This document shows positions 5,978-6,633 of a stretch of 6,633 nt of DNA, one piece after another. The notes under the pieces are model-generated. The model was not told where the DNA came from, made no database searches, and saw only the letters and a program-made list of their open reading frames with translations. Positions within the stretch are counted from its first letter, which is position 1; each line of letters starts with the position of its first letter. The position numbers and the translations under genes are program-made. Source of the DNA: UBA1715 sp045599365. GTDB lineage: Bacteria > Bacteroidota > Bacteroidia > Bacteroidales > UBA1715. Location: NCBI GenBank assembly GCA_045599365.1, contig JAZRVS010000170.1:1-6633 (forward strand), given 5' to 3'.

Positions 5978-6012
5978 TTAGTGATTAGTGTTTAGTGATT
6001 AAAGTTTAGTGA
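5978..6012. repeat. 5-unit heptamer array (TTAGTGA)n before yicC
   Basis: Five units in perfect 7-bp phase read TTAGTGA, TTAGTGT, TTAGTGA, TTAAAGT and TTAGTGA. On the minus strand they are TCACTAA variants, G-poor and lacking structure. The array ends four bases from the yicC ATG, in the position of the ribosome-binding region, with no Shine-Dalgarno sequence. Confidence 0.9.
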
Positions 6013-6023
6013 TATTGTAACAA

Positions 6024-6044
6024 TAAATTCTTAACTCTTAATTC
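6024..6044. repeat. 3-unit heptamer repeat (TTAAYTC type) beside the aminopeptidase stop
   Basis: The units read TAAATTC, TTAACTC and TTAATTC, then TC, then the stop codon (TTA on the plus strand) at 6047-6049. The junction TTAAYTC-TC-TTAC matches the junction at 2078-2090 after an unrelated gene. Only 11 bases separate this repeat from the TTAGTGA array, so two repeat types share one gap. Confidence 0.8.
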
Positions 6045-6046
6045 TC

Positions 6047-6633
6047 TTACCCTTCCAACTGTTTTACAAAATGATACAACAATCGTACGCCAAATCCTGT
6101 AGCGCCAACACCTTTATATGACCATTTTGTTTTAAAATATGCCGAACCTGCAATATCAAGGTGAATCCACGGATAAGAAATAAATTTCTGCAAAAACTTT
6201 GCAGCAGCAATTGCACCACCATATTGACCACCTGTATTCTTTATATCTGCCATATTGGAAGAAATAAGTTCTTCGTAATATTTCCATAATGGGAAACGTA
6301 CAACAGGTTCCCACTCTTGCAAACTTATTGTTTCAAATTTACTGCACAATACTTGTTCGGCTGTACTAAAATAAACTGCGGCATGTTCTCCTACCGCCAT
6401 ATTTGCAGCTCCAGTTAGTGTAGCGACATCGATAGTCAACTTTGGATTCAGTTTTTCAGCATAACTCAAAGCATCAGCTAAAATAAGTCTGCCTTCTGCG
6501 TCCGCATTAAGCACCTCAACAGTAACGCCATTATGCATTGTTAAAATATCGCCAATAGCCATAGCATTTTGTCCAGGACGATTATCTGTTAATGGAATCA
6601 AAGCCTCTATATGTATTGGTAATTCCTCATCGA
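6047..6633 (-). CDS. pepA: M17 leucyl aminopeptidase, C-terminal part (5' end outside window)
   Basis: About 195 residues are visible; the frame is open through the right edge, so the start lies outside and the TTG at 6601 is not a start. The family removes N-terminal residues from peptides in the cytoplasm, using two metal ions, usually as a hexamer. The hallmark N-A-D-A-E-G-R-L carries the metal ligands Asp and Glu and the catalytic Arg; the usual second residue is Thr, here Ala. Upstream is LTDNRPGQNA, where many family members have ENMPSGNA, and downstream are DVATLTGA and HLDIAGSA, both typical. The first metal-binding segment with catalytic Lys must lie outside the window. The C-terminus is complete. 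The stop is followed by 7-bp repeats and no hairpin terminator. Confidence 0.92.
   Translation of the reverse strand, partial: DEELPIHIEALIPLTDNRPGQNAMAIGDILTMHNGVTVEVLNADAEGRLILADALSYAEKLNPKLTIDVATLTGAANMAVGEHAAVYFSTAEQVLCSKFETISLQEWEPVVRFPLWKYYEELISSNMADIKNTGGQYGGAIAAAKFLQKFISYPWIHLDIAGSAYFKTKWSYKGVGATGFGVRLLYHFVKQLEG

Noticed and set aside
1..6633. tRNA, rRNA or riboswitch in the window
   Set aside because: No cloverleaf, rRNA-like or conserved aptamer-like sequence was seen on either strand; gaps between genes are too short and too repetitive.

Overview
The window looks like a chromosomal segment of an AT-rich member of the Bacteroidota, probably Bacteroidales. Three things suggest this. 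The proteins resemble that phylum: a yicC-gmk pair, an M17 aminopeptidase with Bacteroidota-like wording, and a lipoprotein with acidic residues after the lipid Cys. One promoter carries a perfect TAnnTTTG -7 box. Strong Shine-Dalgarno sites are rare. Every confident gene lies on the minus strand. Only a short scrap at the extreme left, about 52% GC over the first 60 bases, reads on the plus strand and may be the end of an insertion sequence.

In transcription order (right to left) the layout is as follows. (1) The C-terminal part of an M17 leucyl aminopeptidase runs off the right edge. (2) yicC and gmk are coupled by a one-base TAATG overlap. (3) An outer-membrane beta-barrel-like protein has its own promoter and a hairpin terminator. 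(4) A tyrosine-rich surface lipoprotein follows; its possible promoter overlaps that terminator, and it ends in its own strong terminator. (5) A two-gene operon joined by ATGA encodes a CPCC-family zinc-ribbon protein and a membrane-anchored protein with an HxxxHG...RTYFKP C-terminal domain that resembles polymorphic-toxin RNase domains. (6) A fused type I ABC exporter half-transporter has an unusually short X-loop. (7) The possible insertion-sequence end lies at the left edge.

The most unusual feature is between the genes. Most gaps carry short tandem repeats of 7-bp period: (TTAAYTC)n, (TTAGTGA)n, (TTAATGA)n and NNTCAGK-type. Sequences differ between loci, but the period is the same and nearly every unit carries a stop trinucleotide in the mRNA sense. 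Since 7 is not a multiple of 3, three units give stops in all three frames. The TTAAYTC type sits 2-3 bases from three stop codons, and a degenerate form touches a fourth (gmk). Gene ends with a clear hairpin terminator have only one or two weak units, so the arrays and hairpins look complementary. The best leads are these arrays and the CPCC/toxin-like gene pair.
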